From: an uncultured Eubacterium sp.
GTDB lineage: Bacteria > Bacillota > Clostridia > Lachnospirales > Lachnospiraceae
Direction of reading: 5' to 3'
Assembly (NCBI GenBank): GCA_910580075.1
Contig: CAJTVR010000152.1
Span: 1 to 5,284, forward strand
Length of the DNA stretch: 5,284 nucleotides
Shown here piece after piece: positions 4,918-5,284 of the stretch. How positions within the stretch are numbered: position 1 is the stretch's first letter; every line of letters begins with the position of its first letter. The notes below the pieces were generated by a model that did not search any database, had not been told where the DNA came from, and was given only the letters and a program-made list of their open reading frames with translations. The position numbers were made by a program, and so were the translations under genes.

Positions 4918-4990
4918 TTTTGTTGTCCCTTTACATTTAGGATATTCTTACTTCAACTAAAAGTTGTCCCTTTTAGAAGTTGTCCCTTTT
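4918..4990. repeat. GTTGTCCCTTT repeats, two in tandem as 16-bp units
   Basis: Two adjacent 16-bp units, AAAAGTTGTCCCTTTT (4959-4974) and AGAAGTTGTCCCTTTT (4975-4990), match at 15 of 16 positions. A third core, GTTGTCCCTTT, is at 4922-4932. CTAAAA/TTTTAG (4957-4962, 4971-4976) and CAACT/AGTTG (4954-4958, 4962-4966) add inverted symmetry. They lie directly after the rbr terminator in noncoding DNA. Multiple short subterminal repeats are found at ends of some insertion sequences (for example IS21-like), so this could be a mobile-element remnant. No transposase is visible. Confidence 0.6.
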
Positions 4991-5027
4991 TACAATCCTA
5001 TTTTACCTCCGAAATCCTGATGTTTAC

Positions 5028-5061
5028 AGTGATAAGGAAGTATGGAAACCAACTTATCATT
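5028..5061. repeat. inverted repeat TGATAAG/CTTATCA
   Basis: TGATAAG (5030-5036) pairs with CTTATCA (5053-5059), extendable to 9 bp with a G-U and an A-T pair, around a 16-nt loop. It lies between the tandem repeats and the large inverted repeat, with no gene. Confidence 0.35.
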
Positions 5062-5086
5062 AACGCTGGCAATCAGGGTGCAAACA

Positions 5087-5128
5087 AAGCAGAGAATACA
5101 TTACACTATCAGTGATTATTCTCTGCTT
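5087..5128 (-). terminator. large inverted repeat, possible terminator of the minus-strand gene
   Basis: Perfect 12-bp arms, AAGCAGAGAATA (5087-5098) and TATTCTCTGCTT (5117-5128), enclose an inner 4-bp stem CACT/AGTG (5104-5107, 5111-5114). On the minus strand the stem is followed by TGTTTG, a modest T-rich tail; the plus-strand side (CGTTAG) is poorer. It lies 58 nt past the stop codon of the minus-strand partial gene, which fits a terminator. A mobile-element end or processed RNA hairpin is possible. Confidence 0.45.
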
Positions 5129-5186
5129 CGTTAGTAAAATTTGAGAAAATCTGGGTTTGTATCTGCTCCCATCCATAGAACATTGT

Positions 5187-5284
5187 TTAAGCTAAGTATT
5201 TCTCATTATTAGCATAATCATAAAGCAATCTTGTTACTGCTGACAAAATTTCAGAAACTTTAGTTTCCCAATTAGAAAATTCCT
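5187..5284 (-). CDS. 3' end of an unrecognised protein (partial, runs off the window)
   Basis: On the minus strand a frame open from the window edge gives 31 C-terminal residues, including EFSNWETKVSEILSAV and RLLYDYANNEKYLA, then TAA (5187-5189). The residue mix looks like a genuine amphipathic helical C-terminus, with Trp, Tyr and charged residues well spread and codons varied. The gene starts outside the window and I do not recognise the family. The DNA is more AT-rich than the neighbouring genes. It converges on rbr, with about 330 bp of noncoding repeats between them. A chance open frame of this length cannot be excluded. Confidence 0.5.
   Translation of the reverse strand, partial: EFSNWETKVSEILSAVTRLLYDYANNEKYLA

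Noticed and set aside
4867..5115. 82-residue plus-strand frame after rbr
   Set aside because: It runs through the rbr terminator stem and the repeats, and has no ribosome binding site.
5109..5183. 24-residue minus-strand frame (starting MFYGWEQ) directly after the partial gene stop
   Set aside because: It is in frame with the upstream stop but has no ribosome binding site, and its end overlaps the large inverted repeat. It is too short to support.

Overview
The window looks like chromosomal DNA from a low-to-moderate-GC anaerobic Firmicute, most likely Lachnospiraceae (Clostridia). Four things suggest this: a PerR-type regulator next to a 'reverse' rubrerythrin with its rubredoxin module at the N-terminus, a long protein whose two end domains resemble a Lachnospiraceae family of unknown function, strong AGGAGG-like ribosome binding sites, and near-consensus sigma-A promoters. 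The genus cannot be fixed from this sequence.

Layout. Positions 1-304 (minus strand) hold no gene. They carry three tandem promoters, each TTGACA plus exactly 17 bp plus a -10 hexamer, followed by a leader that resembles the start of a ribosomal RNA operon; the rRNA itself would begin beyond position 1. Just upstream on the same strand is tadA (tRNA adenosine deaminase, 305-793). Across a short divergent promoter region lies a GNAT acetyltransferase (895-1440, plus). It converges, with a 6-nt gap, on a 680-residue minus-strand protein (1447-3489). That protein has conserved-looking N- and C-terminal domains separated by about 27 Asn/Gln-rich decapeptide repeats, a 30-bp minisatellite in the DNA.

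Divergent from it is perR (3632-4042, plus), with a 23-bp imperfect palindrome over its predicted transcription start. Next comes rubrerythrin (4311-4853, plus), which has its own near-consensus promoter, a palindrome over the -10 box, and a strong intrinsic terminator. After the terminator come a tandem 16-bp repeat, a large inverted repeat, and the last 31 codons of an unrecognised minus-strand gene that runs off the window.

How the genes work together. perR and rbr form a peroxide-stress module: a metal-dependent peroxide sensor likely represses itself and the adjacent peroxide-reducing rubrerythrin. tadA and the putative rRNA operon are both translation functions on one strand, with the first rRNA promoter starting 7 bp past the tadA stop codon. 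No complete new defence or mobile system is visible. The least explained element is the decapeptide-repeat protein.
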